Shown one piece after another: positions 10,770 to 22,317 of a stretch of DNA of 64,000 bases. The translations under genes were made by a program, and so were the position numbers. The notes beneath the pieces are model-generated. The model was not told the origin of the DNA, searched no databases, and worked only from the letters and a program-made list of their open reading frames with translations. Positions within the stretch are counted from its first letter, which is position 1. Every line of letters starts with the position of its first letter. Origin of the DNA: Tolypeutes matacus (lineage: Eukaryota; Chordata; Mammalia; Cingulata; Chlamyphoridae); assembly GCA_026826555.1 (NCBI GenBank), contig JAKSZT010053883.1:30299282-30363281 (forward strand). The letters are read 5' to 3'.

Positions 10770-11450
10770 AGTTGGGTGTGTGTGACATGTGTGTGAGCCC
10801 CAGGTGCACGTGTGTGGGCTCCACGTGGCCCGCCATGCTGCTTCCTTTTCTCCAGCAGCACATGGATCTCCAGGGTTAAAGCTCTGCTCAGGAGGCTGAG
10901 GAGTGAAGCCTCTCCATTTTGGTAATTGAAATCAATTTCTCAGGCTTATCTTTAGGAAACCTATATAGTCTAGACTGTAATCTGAAAGCTTGGGCTCAGG
11001 CAACTTTAAATGAAAGCCCCTCTGCGGGGGGGGGGGGGGGGGGGAGAAAAGAACAAGTGGCTCACGTCTTTCAGCAATTTCTCAAGGAGCATCTGAGTGT
11101 GCAGGTGATGTCTTTCTTTTTCCCTGGGTATTTGGCTTCTGAGTATGTGAGAATGTGTTTGAAGATGTGTGAGCATTTTTGTGTGTGAGGTTCTGAGTGT
11201 GTGATGGTGTGGAATGGGTTAGTTAGGGTTTAGGGTGGGGGAGATGTATGTGTGTGTTTGTGTGTATTCGACAGACTGGATATACATGTGATGGCTTTCT
11301 TTTTGTGTTTGTTTTTGCTTAAGTTTGTGAGTGCATGGATGTGGGAGAATGAGTGAGAGCGTGTACATGAGCAAAGATGTGTGTGCATGTGTGTGTGTGT
11401 GTGTGTCTGGGGTTAATACATGGGCTTGTATGGGATCAGAGGGTGTGTGT
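10770..11450 (+). repeat. TG-rich low-complexity region with a poly-G run
   Basis: Degenerate TG/GTGTGA repeats at about 10770-10825 and 11150-11450, including a purer (TG)n near 11390-11406, with a 19-base G homopolymer at 11026-11044. About 11045-11140 between them is more complex. Confidence 0.75.
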
Positions 11451-11454
11451 TGAT

Positions 11455-12535
11455 GGCTTTCATTTCAGAAGGCATTTCCCAATAGGGCTTTGCCTCTGAA
11501 TTCCCCTGGGCCCAAGAGTGTTTTCTTAAATGCCTCGAGTGGCCTTACTGAACTGCCACTTTTCCCTCTAAACTCCATTCTAGCCCTTCAGCATTCCCTG
11601 GTTTACTCAGGGAGGAGCTACTCTCATTCTGGTAACTCTGGACAGGTTTCTCCATCATCCCACCTCCTCCCCAGGTTCCCTCGGGACAGCTCCTCTCTCA
11701 GGGTGACATGCCTGTGGGCAGGGAGCCTGGATTGGCCAGCTCTCACAGGCTGGGTCACCCTCAGCACCTGTCACTGATCCAAAAGAAGGCAGAGGCAAGG
11801 TTGGGAGGAGGTGACAGCTGCCCCTTACAGCCTTGAGATGTACCGAGCAGGAGAGGCATGTGGCACAGACGTCCCAGGTAGCAACCGAGCAGGTGGATTC
11901 TCCCTGGTCAAAGCTGTAGTTCTAGACACAGAGACCCATGCAGGTAAGTGTGACTCCCTCTACCTCCCCCAGCAAAGCCCCCACCCTATCCAAAGCCCCA
12001 TGGATTTCTCATTTGAAGTCAATCAGCCTTGAAATCCCTGCCAGTGACTGCAGGGTAATTATAGGGCTAGTAATCAATGCCAGACTCTTTGCTACCGAGG
12101 GTGGGGGTAGCAGAGGCACTGCTTTCCCTGCACACCAGGAAAGACTGGAAGTGGCAGTGGCAGCTGAAATCAGGAGTGCCTGGAATGTCTCACTTTATCT
12201 GGGGTTCATGCCTCAAACCCAGATGGGAGAGAGGTTGGGAGGGAGGGAGGTTGGAGTTTCAGCAACTGCCTCCTAGAGAAGCATAGAGGCAGAGGGTGGC
12301 TTAGGGGGCACCAGAAGGACAAGCATTTTCTTAGCAAAGAGGAATCCTAGGCAGTCTTTGAGGGAGGGTTGGGGATAGAGGTGAGGGCAGCACTGGAGTG
12401 AGCAAACTAATCTTGGGTCAGTGACAGCTTAGCTTTGGCCCACGAAGTGTCTGAGCTGGGGACCTCTGCCTTTCTAATTTAGTTCCGTTCCCAATTAAGA
12501 TACTTGGGCACTGATTAAGGGCATAATGCAGGTTT
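11455..12535. other. Unique sequence, no gene recognised
   Basis: GC-moderate unique DNA. A short block at 12010-12085 with 'gggtaattatagggc' and 'agtaatcaatgcc' resembles a small conserved element. No exon is supported. Confidence 0.45.
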
Positions 12536-12544
12536 TGGAAATTT

Positions 12545-12885
12545 GCAATGATAGTGGTGATGATGGTGGTGATGTTGGGGCTGGTGGTGGCGTGACAGAC
12601 ACAGTAATGGTGGTGATGAAGTGACCTGCGGTGGTGGTGGGGATTGTGCTGTTGTCAGATGTGATGTGAGAAAGGGAAAGGATGGTGGCAGTGGTTATGG
12701 TGGAGTCAGAGGTGACAGTGTTGACAGTTTCTGAGGTAGTGAAGGTGATGGGGATTTAGATAAGAGACAGTTTTGCTGATGGTGATGGTTAAAGGGACAG
12801 TGGTAGTGGTGGTGATAGGAGAGGTGATGGTGGTGATAGCAATTGCAGTGTGTGATAAAGGTGATGGATGGTGATGACTTTTGAA
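12545..12885 (+). repeat. Degenerate GTGATG/GGTGGT minisatellite
   Basis: About 340 bases built from diverged trinucleotide and hexanucleotide units such as GTGATG, GTGGTG and ATGGTG. The complementary strand encodes leucine/isoleucine/serine/threonine-rich open frames (12789-13238), which are by-products of the repeat. Confidence 0.75.
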
Positions 12886-12889
12886 AAAG

Positions 12890-13485
12890 TAGGTAGCTGT
12901 AGTGGTGTGGACAAAGGACAGGACAAAACTGATAAGGATGAGGTTGAGGAGCTAAGGGTGGGGAGTTGGATCAGGAGATAAGGCCAGCAGGTGCCGGCCA
13001 AGGTGGATCCAGTTCGAACCAAGTGAGCTGCCCAGAGTAGGAGCAGACATTGTAAGGCACCAATGGCTAAAGCCAAGCAGAGGGTCATGAGTTCAGCAGG
13101 CAGGTGGGGCTGTAGGTCCCAAGAGGGCGTGAGAGTCCGTGAAGGCGATATCTTGGTTTCCAGGGAAACAGACAGCTCAGCTGGGATCAGAGACGCAAGG
13201 AGGGAGATGGCAGATGATAGGATAAGCAGATATTCCAAAGGCCAATTGCATAGGAGGCTGGAAGCCAGATTCCTCTGCCATATCCAAGGGTCAGGAATAT
13301 GTACCAGTTGGGCTTTGGGAATTGGAGAAATAGATTAACACCACGAGGGAGATGCTTATAAAGGGTAGGGACCCATGGCTTGGGTGTCGACTGTGTTGGT
13401 TGACTTGAAGCAGAATATGTAAAGGAATCCTATTCCATGGAGACAAACTCGAGAGCCCAAAGATGATGGGCAAGTGAGTGGAAAG
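12890..13485. other. Unique sequence, no gene recognised
   Basis: Nothing recognisable between the minisatellite and the next LTR. Confidence 0.4.
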
Positions 13486-13490
13486 GTAGG

Positions 13491-13902
13491 TGTCTTAGTT
13501 TGTCAGAGCTGCTATCACAAATTCCACAAACTGGTTTTGGCTTAACAATAGGAATTTATTGGCTCAGGATTTTGAGGCCAGAAATCCAAAATCAAGATAT
13601 GAGATATCAGCAAGGCTTGCTTTCTCTCGGAGTCTGTAGAGCTCTGGTGCTGGCTGCTAGCAATCCCTGGGCTTGTATCTCTGCCTCCCATCACATGGCT
13701 GTGTCCTTTCCATTCCAGCTTCTGCGGCTTCGGGGTTCTCTTTATCAGACCTCTCTTATACAGAGTAAGACCCACCCAGATTCAGTTGGCCGCTTTAGCT
13801 AAAAATAACATCTTCCACAGGTTTAATGGGTTCACATTCACAGGAAAGCGGATTAAGATTAAGAATGTGTCTAAATTGGGCTACATAATTTAGTCTTCTA
13901 CA
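13491..13902 (-). mobile_element. MaLR-type solo LTR, xenarthran-like
   Basis: On the plus strand it opens 'tgtcttagtttgtcagagct' and 'gctatcacaaattccacaaa', the reverse complement of a MaLR 3' end, and closes 'agtcttctaca'. TG...CA termini and 5-bp flanks 'gtagg' (13486-13490) and 'gtagt' (13903-13907) fit an LTR insertion. About 412 bp with no internal region. Confidence 0.75.
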
Positions 13903-14032
13903 GTAGTGTGGGGACAGTCTATCGATGAGAATGGCATTGAACCTTACTCTGAGTAAGTCGGGGAGAACAGGAGCCCTGAGCCTGCGTGGAGAGCCTGAGA
14001 GGGGAACCAGAGGGATAGGACTGGCAAAGTGG

Positions 14033-14248
14033 GATGAACTCTGGCTTGAGAGGCAGACAGACCTGGGTGTGAATCCACATTCTGCCACCTGTTAGCTACC
14101 TGACCTTGGGAAAGTTACTTATCCTCTCTGAGTTTCTGTTTTCTTCTCCATGGAATGAAGGGAATATCTACTTTGAAAGTACGTTGAATTGACTAAATGA
14201 GCTAATGTAGGTCAAGGCACAAAATAGGTGCTCAAGAAAGGTGACTAT
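14033..14248 (+). repeat. MIR SINE, nearly full length
   Basis: Shows 'ggcagacagacctgggtgtg', 'ccttgggaaagttacttatc', 'ctctctgagtttctg' and the 3' end 'aggtgctcaagaaag'. Confidence 0.85.
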
Positions 14249-14492
14249 TGTCAATTCCTTCAAGGAATCCTTTTACACAAATGTCCTCAAACTTATCCAG
14301 GAGAGGAAAAGGGAGCACAGATGGGAAGTCAGGAGCCAAGGGATCAACTGGGCAAATGCTCTCACTGTCTTGCTCTGGAAGAGCTGGCAAGAAGGGCCCC
14401 AAGTCAGCAAAATTAACAGGGGCCCATCCTTGCAGCCATGGTCAAGACACCAGCCTGAAATTGGAAGGAAGTTGTCCCCTGTGCCTCTAGGG

Positions 14493-14682
14493 CAGGGTTT
14501 CTTAACAAGGGGTCAGTGAGCTTGAACTGAAATTCAAAAAAACATTCTTGTGGGGACATGTTGGTGCAGGTGTGATATATTTATTAAATAATACACAGTA
14601 TAGTGTGGACTTAGTAAGGAGCCTGTGGTTTTTCACCTGACTGGCAAAGGGGTCCGTGGAACAAAAGAGGTCAAGAACCCTG
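14493..14682. mobile_element. hAT-type non-autonomous DNA transposon (190 bp)
   Basis: Terminal inverted repeats 'cagggtttcttaac' (left) and, read inward from the right end, 'cagggttcttgacc'. The element is flanked by a perfect 8-bp target duplication 'ctctaggg' (14485-14492 and 14683-14690). Eight-base duplications centred on TCTAG are typical of hAT-Charlie elements. It is too short to encode a transposase and has no open frame, so it moved on a partner's enzyme. Confidence 0.9.
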
Positions 14683-14969
14683 CTCTAGGGCCTGGCAGCC
14701 TCTATGGCCAGTTGTGGGACCCCTGCAGCCCATATTACCCCACCCTGGTGCTGTGTCCTTCTCCTCTAGAGAACCTGGATTTCAAGGTCAGATCACTGTC
14801 CAAGGCCCCGGGCCTGGCTGCTGGGTCTGAGCCTCTTTTGCTGCCCAAACAGACTCAGAACCCGGCGTCCTAAGGGGGTTCCTGAGTGAAAGCCAAACTC
14901 CTCGCGCGTCGTCACCATCTTTGGGTAGGTTTGGGCTTACACCTGGAATTCTGTTCTGGGGCCTGGCCC

Positions 14970-15090
14970 CGTGGTGAAGAGCTCAGGTTGTGGAAGCAAA
15001 CAGACCAGGGCTCCTTACTGAGACCTGTCTCTTTCCGCTTGTGTGGCCTTGGACAGGGACCTTCATTTGATAAGGCTCAGCCTCCTTTCC
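14970..15090 (+). repeat. MIR SINE fragment, weak
   Basis: 'aagcaaacagaccagggctc' and 'gtgtggccttggacaggg' follow the MIR 5' half; the 3' half is not recognisable. Confidence 0.45.
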
Positions 15091-15189
15091 TGCACAACCT
15101 GCCACCACCTTCACAGGTCACTCTGAGGACTAAGCGCCTTATGGTATTTATGCCCTTGCATAAGCGCCCCTCACGTGGAGCTGGACTGG

Positions 15190-15608
15190 TGACTTGCTCT
15201 AGCCAATTGCATGCAGCAAAGGTGAGGGGCTGCCACTTCAATGACTCTATTTTGTAAGATGGTGCGGCCCGCCTGAGAGCCGCCGTGTTCTGGGGCCCTC
15301 CCTGGCTGGCTTTGATGAAGCGAGTCTTCCTGTTGGGAGATCCACGTGGCTGGGAGCTGAGGGTGGCCTCTGCTGACAGCCAGCAAGAAACTGAAGCACT
15401 CGGTCCTACAACCTCAAGGAGCTGGATTTGGCCACCAGCTGCCTGAGCTTGGAAGCAGAGCGTCCACGTGAGAACCCAGCTCTGGCTGAGGCCTTGACCG
15501 CACCTTTGCAGAGGCCCCAGTTAGGCTGTGCCCAGGCTCCTGACCCACAGAAACGATGAGCTCATATGTATGTATTGTTGTAAGTTGTGGTGATACTCGT
15601 TACGCAGC
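15190..15608 (+). mobile_element. MLT1-like LTR remnant
   Basis: MLT1 3' portion: 'tggctttgatgaagcgagtc', 'ctgacagccagcaagaaact', 'ctgcctgagcttggaagcag', 'ctcctgacccacagaaacga' and 'gttacgcagccata'. The 5' half is missing or unrecognisable. Confidence 0.7.
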
Positions 15609-15799
15609 CATATGTCTAGTACGGTGAGAAGCAGTCCATCGAGCATCGAGTCCAGTGCTCACTGTAGAGTCACGGTGGTGTTGCTGTGTTATTAGTCCGC
15701 TGGTTACCTGCCTAGTGCTGTGTGGGGCTTGGCTCTGCCTTGCCTTGGGCCCTGGTGGAGTTCCACACCCCAGTAGAGGGAGGGGAGGAAGATTCTGTG

Positions 15800-15845
15800 T
15801 CCTTCTCCCCAACACACACACTCTCTTACACACACAACTCCCCCC
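15800..15845 (+). repeat. CA-rich simple repeat
   Basis: Short tract of 'acacacac' and 'cacacaactcccccc' type, minor. Confidence 0.6.
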
Positions 15846-16139
15846 ACCCCGAGCCCAGGGCCTGGACCTCCCCAGACAGGTCTTCCAACCCCAGCCCATG
15901 TGCTTCTGAATTGGACTGGCGGCTTGGACTTGGAGACTACTGGAGTTTTGAAAGCAGCATCCATGCCCTCTCCACAAAATTGGAAAATCATTCACTGTGT
16001 ATCTCTTCTTTTAGAGGAGTTGGGAGAATAAAATGAGCGAAGATGAGCACGTACAGGAGTTTCTGAAGCAGCTTGGGTGGCCCCTTTCCCTGGGAACACA
16101 ACCGCTGTGTGCCTGCCATGCCGAGTTCACAGGAGAGGA

Positions 16140-16495
16140 ATTCAGAGACAGGGGCAGGCCCGGAGACAGAGAAACAACCTAGAGACAAAAAGACAGAGAC
16201 CAGGAGACACAGGCAGAGAAACAGATGGAGAGAGGGAAGCAACCAGAAAGACTGAAAAAGAGACACACACACAGACAAGCACAGGCAGACATGGGGGCAC
16301 ATGACAGAGAGGGGCTCAAAGACTTGCTCACAGAGGGCTGCAGTGACCCACGGACGTGGGTACCACCCTGACATAGCATCAGAATCACACAGACACACCC
16401 AGGAGCAGCACAGCAGGCAATGCAACTGGATGCACAGAGGCAGAAATAGAACTGTACATGCGTATGTGCATGTGCACACACACACACACAGACCC
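16140..16495 (+). repeat. Degenerate AGACAG / CACA satellite-like tract
   Basis: About 350 bases dominated by AGACAG, AGAGAC and CAGAGA hexamers, changing to CACACA near 16260-16275 and 16474-16490. Open frames on the minus strand here are cysteine/leucine-rich translations of the repeat and not genes. Confidence 0.75.
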
Positions 16496-16499
16496 CCCA

Positions 16500-17500
16500 A
16501 GAGGGGAACCTAGCAGAGCCCAGGCAGAGAGGCAGAGTGCTTTGCCGGGCACCCAGGGCTGAGCTGGACAGGCTCGTCCCTTTAAGTGGCTTTCCTTACA
16601 CACGCCTCCAGCTGGGGCTGGACAGGTGGGGACAGAGCATCGTGGGGCGAGGAGTGGGGGCTCAGAGACTCGCTTCCCTTCCTGGGCCAGCTGAACTATG
16701 GCCTGGGGGTGGAGGTCCCTGGGGCTGTTGGTGGTTTGTTGGGAGAGGTTTGAAGGAAGACTGGGAGGAAGGGGGGCTTGAAGTAAGGGGTCAGTATGGG
16801 CCTATCCATGGCTGCCAGGCATCTGCCCCCATAGTCCCGTGGCTCCCCTGGCCCCGTGCACGGCCCATACAGGGGTGCTTGCTGTCTCCTCCCCTCCCCA
16901 TGGCACCACTTTCCTCCCATAGACCCCCGGAGGCCTCCTCTCAGGCCCTGCCTCCTGAGGCTCTCCAGAGTCCACTATACCAGAAACAAGGCCCTGGGTG
17001 ACCCCTGGGTGACCCCCATGCTCAGGGGGGCCAGTGTTAGCCTTAGGGTGACTCTGTAAATCAGACCATTTTGATGCATAAAATCTGGAAACACGAGTCT
17101 ATGAATTGTAATTGAGCATGACGAAATCTCATCAACAGAAGTAAGTATGAAACGCGAGACGACAGGGAGATGCTGCAGATGTGTCCCCGACACCTCCCCC
17201 CCTCCAGCTCCGCCTCCAGACTTATTCTCTGCCTGCTCCAAATTAGCCCTGAGTGCCTCTGATGGCTCAGCTTGGCCGCCCGCGCCTTCCCTCCACCTTT
17301 CCATCCCCCAACAGAGCCAGGATGTTCTCCCGTCCTGTGCCTCCGTGGCAGGAACCGTCTCACCTTTGCTGTCCATTTGGGCAAAGACACATGGTTGGAA
17401 AAGAGCCTGGAGATGTCAACTTCTCCATCAGCTGCGGAACCAGAACTGGGAGCAGTGGGTGCCCATTTACCAACCGAGACTATGCTGATAGCCATCTGTG
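16500..17500. other. Unique sequence with a small conserved-looking block
   Basis: 16500-17030 is GC-rich unique sequence. About 17050-17165 has 'attttgatgcataaaatctg' and 'gaattgtaattgagcatgac', resembling a regulatory element. No exon is recognised. Confidence 0.4.
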
Positions 17501-17740
17501 CTCTACCTGGAGCCAGACCCCCTGTGTGTGCATCCCAGCTCTGTCACCTGTAGCCAGGTGGCCTTGGGCAAGTCACTTAAACCTCTCCATGCCAGTTTCC
17601 TCACCTGTAAAATGGGGATAATCACAGTACCAACCTCCTAAGGCTGTTGTGGGGATGAAATGAGTTAGCACAGGTAACATGCTGGGGACAGTGCCTGGTA
17701 CAGAGAATCCGCTCTATAGATGCTGACAGCTATTATCTTT
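17500..17740 (+). repeat. MIR SINE, full length
   Basis: Excellent MIR landmarks: 'ggccttgggcaagtcactta', 'cctcacctgtaaaatgggga', 'gacagtgcctggtacagaga', and the end 'gacagctattatc'. Its very end is the insertion site of the following L1. Confidence 0.9.
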
Positions 17741-18291
17741 TTTTTTTTTTTCATTTTACTCTATTTACCTTTATTCTTATTTATATCCTTCCCACACCTA
17801 TGGTATTCTTCATATATGTATGTATTTTAAAGATAGTTAGATTACATAAATGTTACATAGAAAATATAGGGAATTCCCATATGCCCTGCTCCCTACACCT
17901 TTCACATTATCCCACATTAACAACGTCCTTCATTAGTGTGGTACATTCATTAAAATTGATGAACACATTTTGGAGCATTGCCACTAAGCATAGATTATAG
18001 TTTACATTGTAGATACACTCTCTCCTACACAATTTTGTAGGTTATAGCAAGATATATAGTGATCTGTAACTGTCATTGCAATGTCATTCAGGACAATTCC
18101 CAAGTCCCCAAAATGCCCCATATTACACCTGTTTTCCCCTCTCCATGCCCTCAGAACCTCCAGTGGCCACTGCCTCCACATCAGTGATATAAGTTCTTCC
18201 ATTGCTAGAATCACAATAAGTCTATAGGAGGATGCCAGTAAGTCTACTTTTGTTCTTTGTTCATTCCCCCAATCCTGAGAACTCTGGGTTG
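17741..18291 (-). mobile_element. 5'-truncated L1 3' UTR, xenarthran-like
   Basis: A poly-T start followed by 'agattacataaatgttacat', 'acattagtgtggtacattca' style text and 'gcatagattatagtttacat', which I remember as a xenarthran L1 3' end. The flanks are a target duplication: 'gctattatcttt' (17729-17740) and 'gctattaccttt' (18292-18303). Only about 550 bases of the 3' end were integrated; the reverse transcriptase region is absent. Confidence 0.8.
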
Positions 18292-18324
18292 GCTATTACC
18301 TTTTTAATCCTTACAATGGCCTGT

Positions 18325-18440
18325 GAGATGGCCACACCTTTAAAGATGAAAGAGCCGAGGCTCAGGAAGATTAAGCAGCTCTCCCAGGGTCACACAGCTT
18401 GTAAGATGTAGATTTGCAATTCAGAGTTAGTTGCTCTGAC
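18325..18440 (-). repeat. MIR SINE fragment
   Basis: 'aagagccgaggctcaggaag' , 'ctctcccagggtcacacagc' and 'ttgtaagatgtagatttgca' follow minus-strand MIR. Confidence 0.7.
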
Positions 18441-19615
18441 AAACTTTGTCCTCCTGACCACAGGGCCATGGCTTTTCTGGCATTCCCTAACCCCATGATC
18501 CCAACTGTGTACCAGGTTGGTACCCTGGGTTTGGGGAGAACAAGCTGTCCTAGTCAGCATCCCCTTGTATTCTGTTTTGTCTCTGCAGGTGTCCCCACCT
18601 CTGCTGCCCCACTGGCTCTCACTGACCACTCACCTCCATGTGCACTGGAATCGGCTCCACTGGCTTCCTGCTCCTGCCCCCGAAGTCCCATTGCACACCA
18701 GGGATGGGCTTCCTGCTCAGCAGCACCCCTCTGATCCTTAACATAACCCCCAAGGGTCTGCACAGGCCCCCCAGGGAGCCAGAGGACAACATAAAACCAT
18801 GTTGCCCAAAGCATCTTCTGCTGAACAAATGTGTAGAGAAAAACGAGCCTGTTAACAAATAAGCTTGGGCCATGCTGGTTAACCACAGCAATCAGGTTTC
18901 CTTATTGCAGGCCTTCTCAGAGCCTTTGCCATGCTGATCTGTAGTGTAAAGTTCCAAGAGGGGACTAGAGCAGGAAGAGTTTCACAAACTTATTTGCCAT
19001 AGGCAAATTTCTAGCCACAGCTCACCTTGGCCCCAGCATCCCCTGGGGCTAACATTTCCTTTGGACAATTTTAATATGAGGCCATTAAGCTGTGACTTGA
19101 TTGCAGGGCCACTGGGATTCCAAGCAGGACCCCAGGCTGAGGTATCTCCGCCTTTTGACCTCCTATTAGAAAGGGCAGTGACTTCATAATCACACGGGCC
19201 CTCAGGTTGGGAGGGCATGTGCCTGGGGGGTGGCGTCCCTCAAAGAGCAGGAGTGAGCTTTGTCCCTAGACAGGCTGGTACTGCCAGTCCCTCATCAGTC
19301 TTTCTCAGCTCTCAGAGTGGAGTTGTGCAATGTGTGTGTGTGTGTGTGTGTTTGTGCTGCCAGCCAGTTTTGATGGAGCAGGGACCCCACCTTGGGAAGC
19401 TCCTTGTTGGGTGGGAGAGCTGAAATCCTGACATTGGAAAAGGCTTGGATCTGATGATGGAGGAAGCAGTGCTGGCCTTGAAGGAGCTCCCGATCTTACT
19501 TTTTAGGAATCTGCAATCCCACAGGGAAGAAAACAGCACATAGAAGCATACTCATGGACACATTTGCATATGTGCACCCCTATGCACGGTCACATGTATA
19601 CACACACACACATCG
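18441..19615. other. Unique sequence with a (TG)10 microsatellite
   Basis: No gene recognised. A pure (TG)10 run lies at 19331-19350, followed by 'tttgtgctgcc'. A short (CA)n occurs at about 19601-19610. Confidence 0.5.
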
Positions 19616-19619
19616 GCAC

Positions 19620-20210
19620 TGTGGTAGGCAGGATTCTAAGACGGCCCCCAAGATTCCCACCCCTGCTGTACCTGCCCTGCATCATCCCCTTGAGGGAGGG
19701 CAGGACCTGTGGGTCTGACGGGACAGCACTGCTGATACCATGGCATGCTTTACGGCAAAGCTGCAGGGACTGTGAAGAGCTCATTGAGGTCCCAGTCAGT
19801 TGATTTTGAGTTAATCAGAAGGGATGCTATTCTGGGTGGGCCTGACTTACAGATGAGCTCTTAAAAGAGGGTCTAGAGGAGAGAGAGAGAGAGAGAGAAA
19901 GAGAGATTCTTCTGTTGCTCTTGAAAAAGCGTGCTGCCAGACTTAGCTGTGGATTCTGCCAACAGCCCTGTGCGTCTGTGAGATTGGAAGAGGCCCTCAC
20001 ACCTCAGGTTAGATCACAGCCCTGGCCAGTCTAACCGCAGCCTTGCAAGCCCCTGAGCAGATGAGCAGGTGAGCAGAGGACCCTGCTGAGCCGTGCCTGG
20101 ACCCCTGACCCATGGAACTGTGAGATAAGAATTGGATGTTGTTTTAAGCTGCTAAGTTTATGGTCATTTTCTATGAAGCACTCCATGGAATGAAGGCACA
20201 CGAATATACC
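19620..20210 (+). mobile_element. MLT1-like MaLR LTR
   Basis: Begins 'tgtggtaggcaggattctaa' and shows 'gattttgagttaatcagaag', 'attctgggtgggcctgactt', 'gacccctgacccatggaact', 'gttttaagctgctaagttta'. A (GA)n microsatellite at 19878-19906 lies inside it. The 3' terminus is blurred. Confidence 0.75.
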
Positions 20211-20219
20211 CCAAAACAT

Positions 20220-20620
20220 CCATTTGTTTGTAGACATACACATGTGCAGACATACAACCTTCACATCTCTCCATTTACATGAACCCCACGCTCATAGACA
20301 CAAAAACACCTTTACATACATAAATACCTATACCTACATTAGCACATGCACATTCTTAGGTGCACCTGTGTCTATAAATAGATATAAGCATGTAAGCAAT
20401 CCATATATATCCATTTACATGAACACACACAGGTCTATGCATATGTACATACAGAAAATGATGAACATTTATTGGATGCTTTCTGTGTGTCAGGCACTGA
20501 TCTAAGCACCATGTACATAATATTTATTTAATCAGTAATCACATGGACATACAGAAACACATGTGTGATACATGCATGCAGACCTACATACCCACAATTG
20601 TTACCACTGAACTTCTGTAA
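20220..20620 (+). repeat. Degenerate ACAT/CACA tract
   Basis: A/C/T-rich run of 'acatacac', 'cacatgtg' and 'tacataca' type units. About 20460-20530 also carries a MIR/L2-like 'tgtgtcaggcactgatctaa' piece. Confidence 0.6.
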
Positions 20621-21050
20621 AATACCATGCTGCCATATACGACACGGGCACAAAGTGAAGAAGTTCTCAGCAGCTGCACTTTCTCGAAGCTTTCTGGAGG
20701 GATGTTGTGTTTTTTTTTTCCTCTCCGCCTAGTGCTTGGCAGTTAGGTAAGTCCAAGTCCTCTTCCTTTTCCAATGGAATCCCAAACCATCCGCATGCTG
20801 GCTTCAGTCTATCCACTAGGTGGTGCTAGACTAGCATCTCTGGGTTTGGTGAGCAGCCTCCCGGCAGACTCGCTACATTTTGGGTGAGGAAGCATAGATG
20901 TGAGAAAGAAAAAACTTTCTCCATCTGTTTTTTTTTTTTCTGTCGAACATAGATCAAGATGTCCCTAGAGCCCTAGTGCCAGCAGTGCCTTTCCTGGCCA
21001 GGAGGCAAGGCTTGGGTGACGGTGTCGGCCGGGACCTAGCCTAGGGTTAT
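20621..21050. other. Unique sequence with two short poly-T runs
   Basis: Nothing recognised besides a CTCF-like motif near 20813 and T runs at about 20710-20720 and 20929-20940. Confidence 0.45.
20813..20826 (+). promoter_or_regulatory. CTCF-like binding motif
   Basis: CCACTAGGTGGTGC matches the CTCF core CCASYAGRKGGCRS at all but one position (T for C at position 12). Located in unique sequence. Motif match only. Confidence 0.5.
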
Positions 21051-21084
21051 CCAAATATTCAAGATCCTGGTATCTTTCATCCAG

Positions 21085-21300
21085 ATACTTTCTTTGTTTA
21101 TTTAACAAACTCTATGCACCATTTACTTTGTGCCTACACTGTTCCGAGTTCTTTACAAATATTAACTCATGTAATTCTCCTAACAGTCCCAATATAATAA
21201 TAGATACTATTATTCCTACCATTTTACAGAACAGGAAACTGAGGAACAGAGAAGTTAGATAACTTGCCCAAGCTCACACAGCTAATAAGTGGTGAGAAGG
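21085..21300 (-). repeat. MIR SINE, nearly full length
   Basis: Plus strand: 'tttactttgtgcctacactg', 'ttaactcatgtaattctcct', 'attttacagaacaggaaact', 'ttgcccaagctcacacagct'. A well preserved minus-strand MIR. Confidence 0.85.
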
Positions 21301-22305
21301 AAGGAGAGACGGCAAGGAAGGATTCTTTACCCCATTTTAGAGATGGGGAAACTGTAGCCAAGGCCAGATCATCAGAGCCTGGCCTAGCACTCAGAACTCA
21401 AGCCCAGTGCAGGCCTTTCCTTCCTGGATGCTGGGTTGTGTGATGAGGAAGGCTGCAGCGGAATGGGGGGTCATGGCAGGAGCAGAAGACACCTTCTTCT
21501 GATTCTCCAAATGACCCCTCACCAGGCCTTGAGTTCCCGGAAGCAGCTCCCTGGCCAAGGGGGGCTCTCTTTGGGATTTTCGTGTGGATTCCACATAAAA
21601 GGCATAAAAGGTAGGGCCGGCTCTCAGCTGATGCTCAGTTGTGGTGAGTATATAGACTCAGATGCTGGAACGGACCTTTTACAAGATACACAACCCATTC
21701 TACACTCAATTGCGTCCCATAAATCAGGTTAACCTTTTCAATGCGGCTCGGAGAAAATTAATTACTCATAGAAGAGCACATGACCTTTTTCCTGGGCAGG
21801 ATAAGCCGAGCTGCTCCGAAGTACTGGGCTCCCTGTTCTTCATGCTGCGGCATCTTAGCCTTTAGACATCTACCCCGTGGCCCCACATATTTAACCAAGG
21901 GCAGCCAGTTTACCTGTGCTTCCCAGGAATGACCATGTGGGGTTACTCAGTGACTGAGTCCTCCTCACTGGGCCACTGGGGGCTGAGGGAAGGAGGGCCT
22001 CCCTGGGTGTCTTTGCAAGCCCTGGGTTGGCTGTGCAGGGAGAAAAAAGAAGGAAGGGAGACGCATTTGAGATTCTATATTCCTTCCTCGGAGAATTTTT
22101 CTAGCCAAAAAGAACCCCCAAAAGGATTCAGATGGTTTCCCACTCCAGGAACCCATTTCTTTTCTCCTTTTCCCCCCCTGACTTCACCCCACACACTGAT
22201 ACCACCTGACTAGCTATCTAACACCCAACTAAGCAACTATCCAACCATCCAAGTAACCTACCAACAACCCAAGAAAACAACAAATCTATCACCCGCCTAA
22301 CCAAC
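21301..22305. other. Unique sequence with a small conserved-looking block
   Basis: 21690-21800 contains 'tacactcaattgcgtcccat', 'gagaaaattaattactcata' and resembles conserved regulatory DNA. The stretch 22200-22310 is an unusual string of 'aaccaaccatccaagtaacc' type units, a degenerate AACC-rich tract. Confidence 0.4.
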
Positions 22306-22317
22306 CAGTAGACAACC

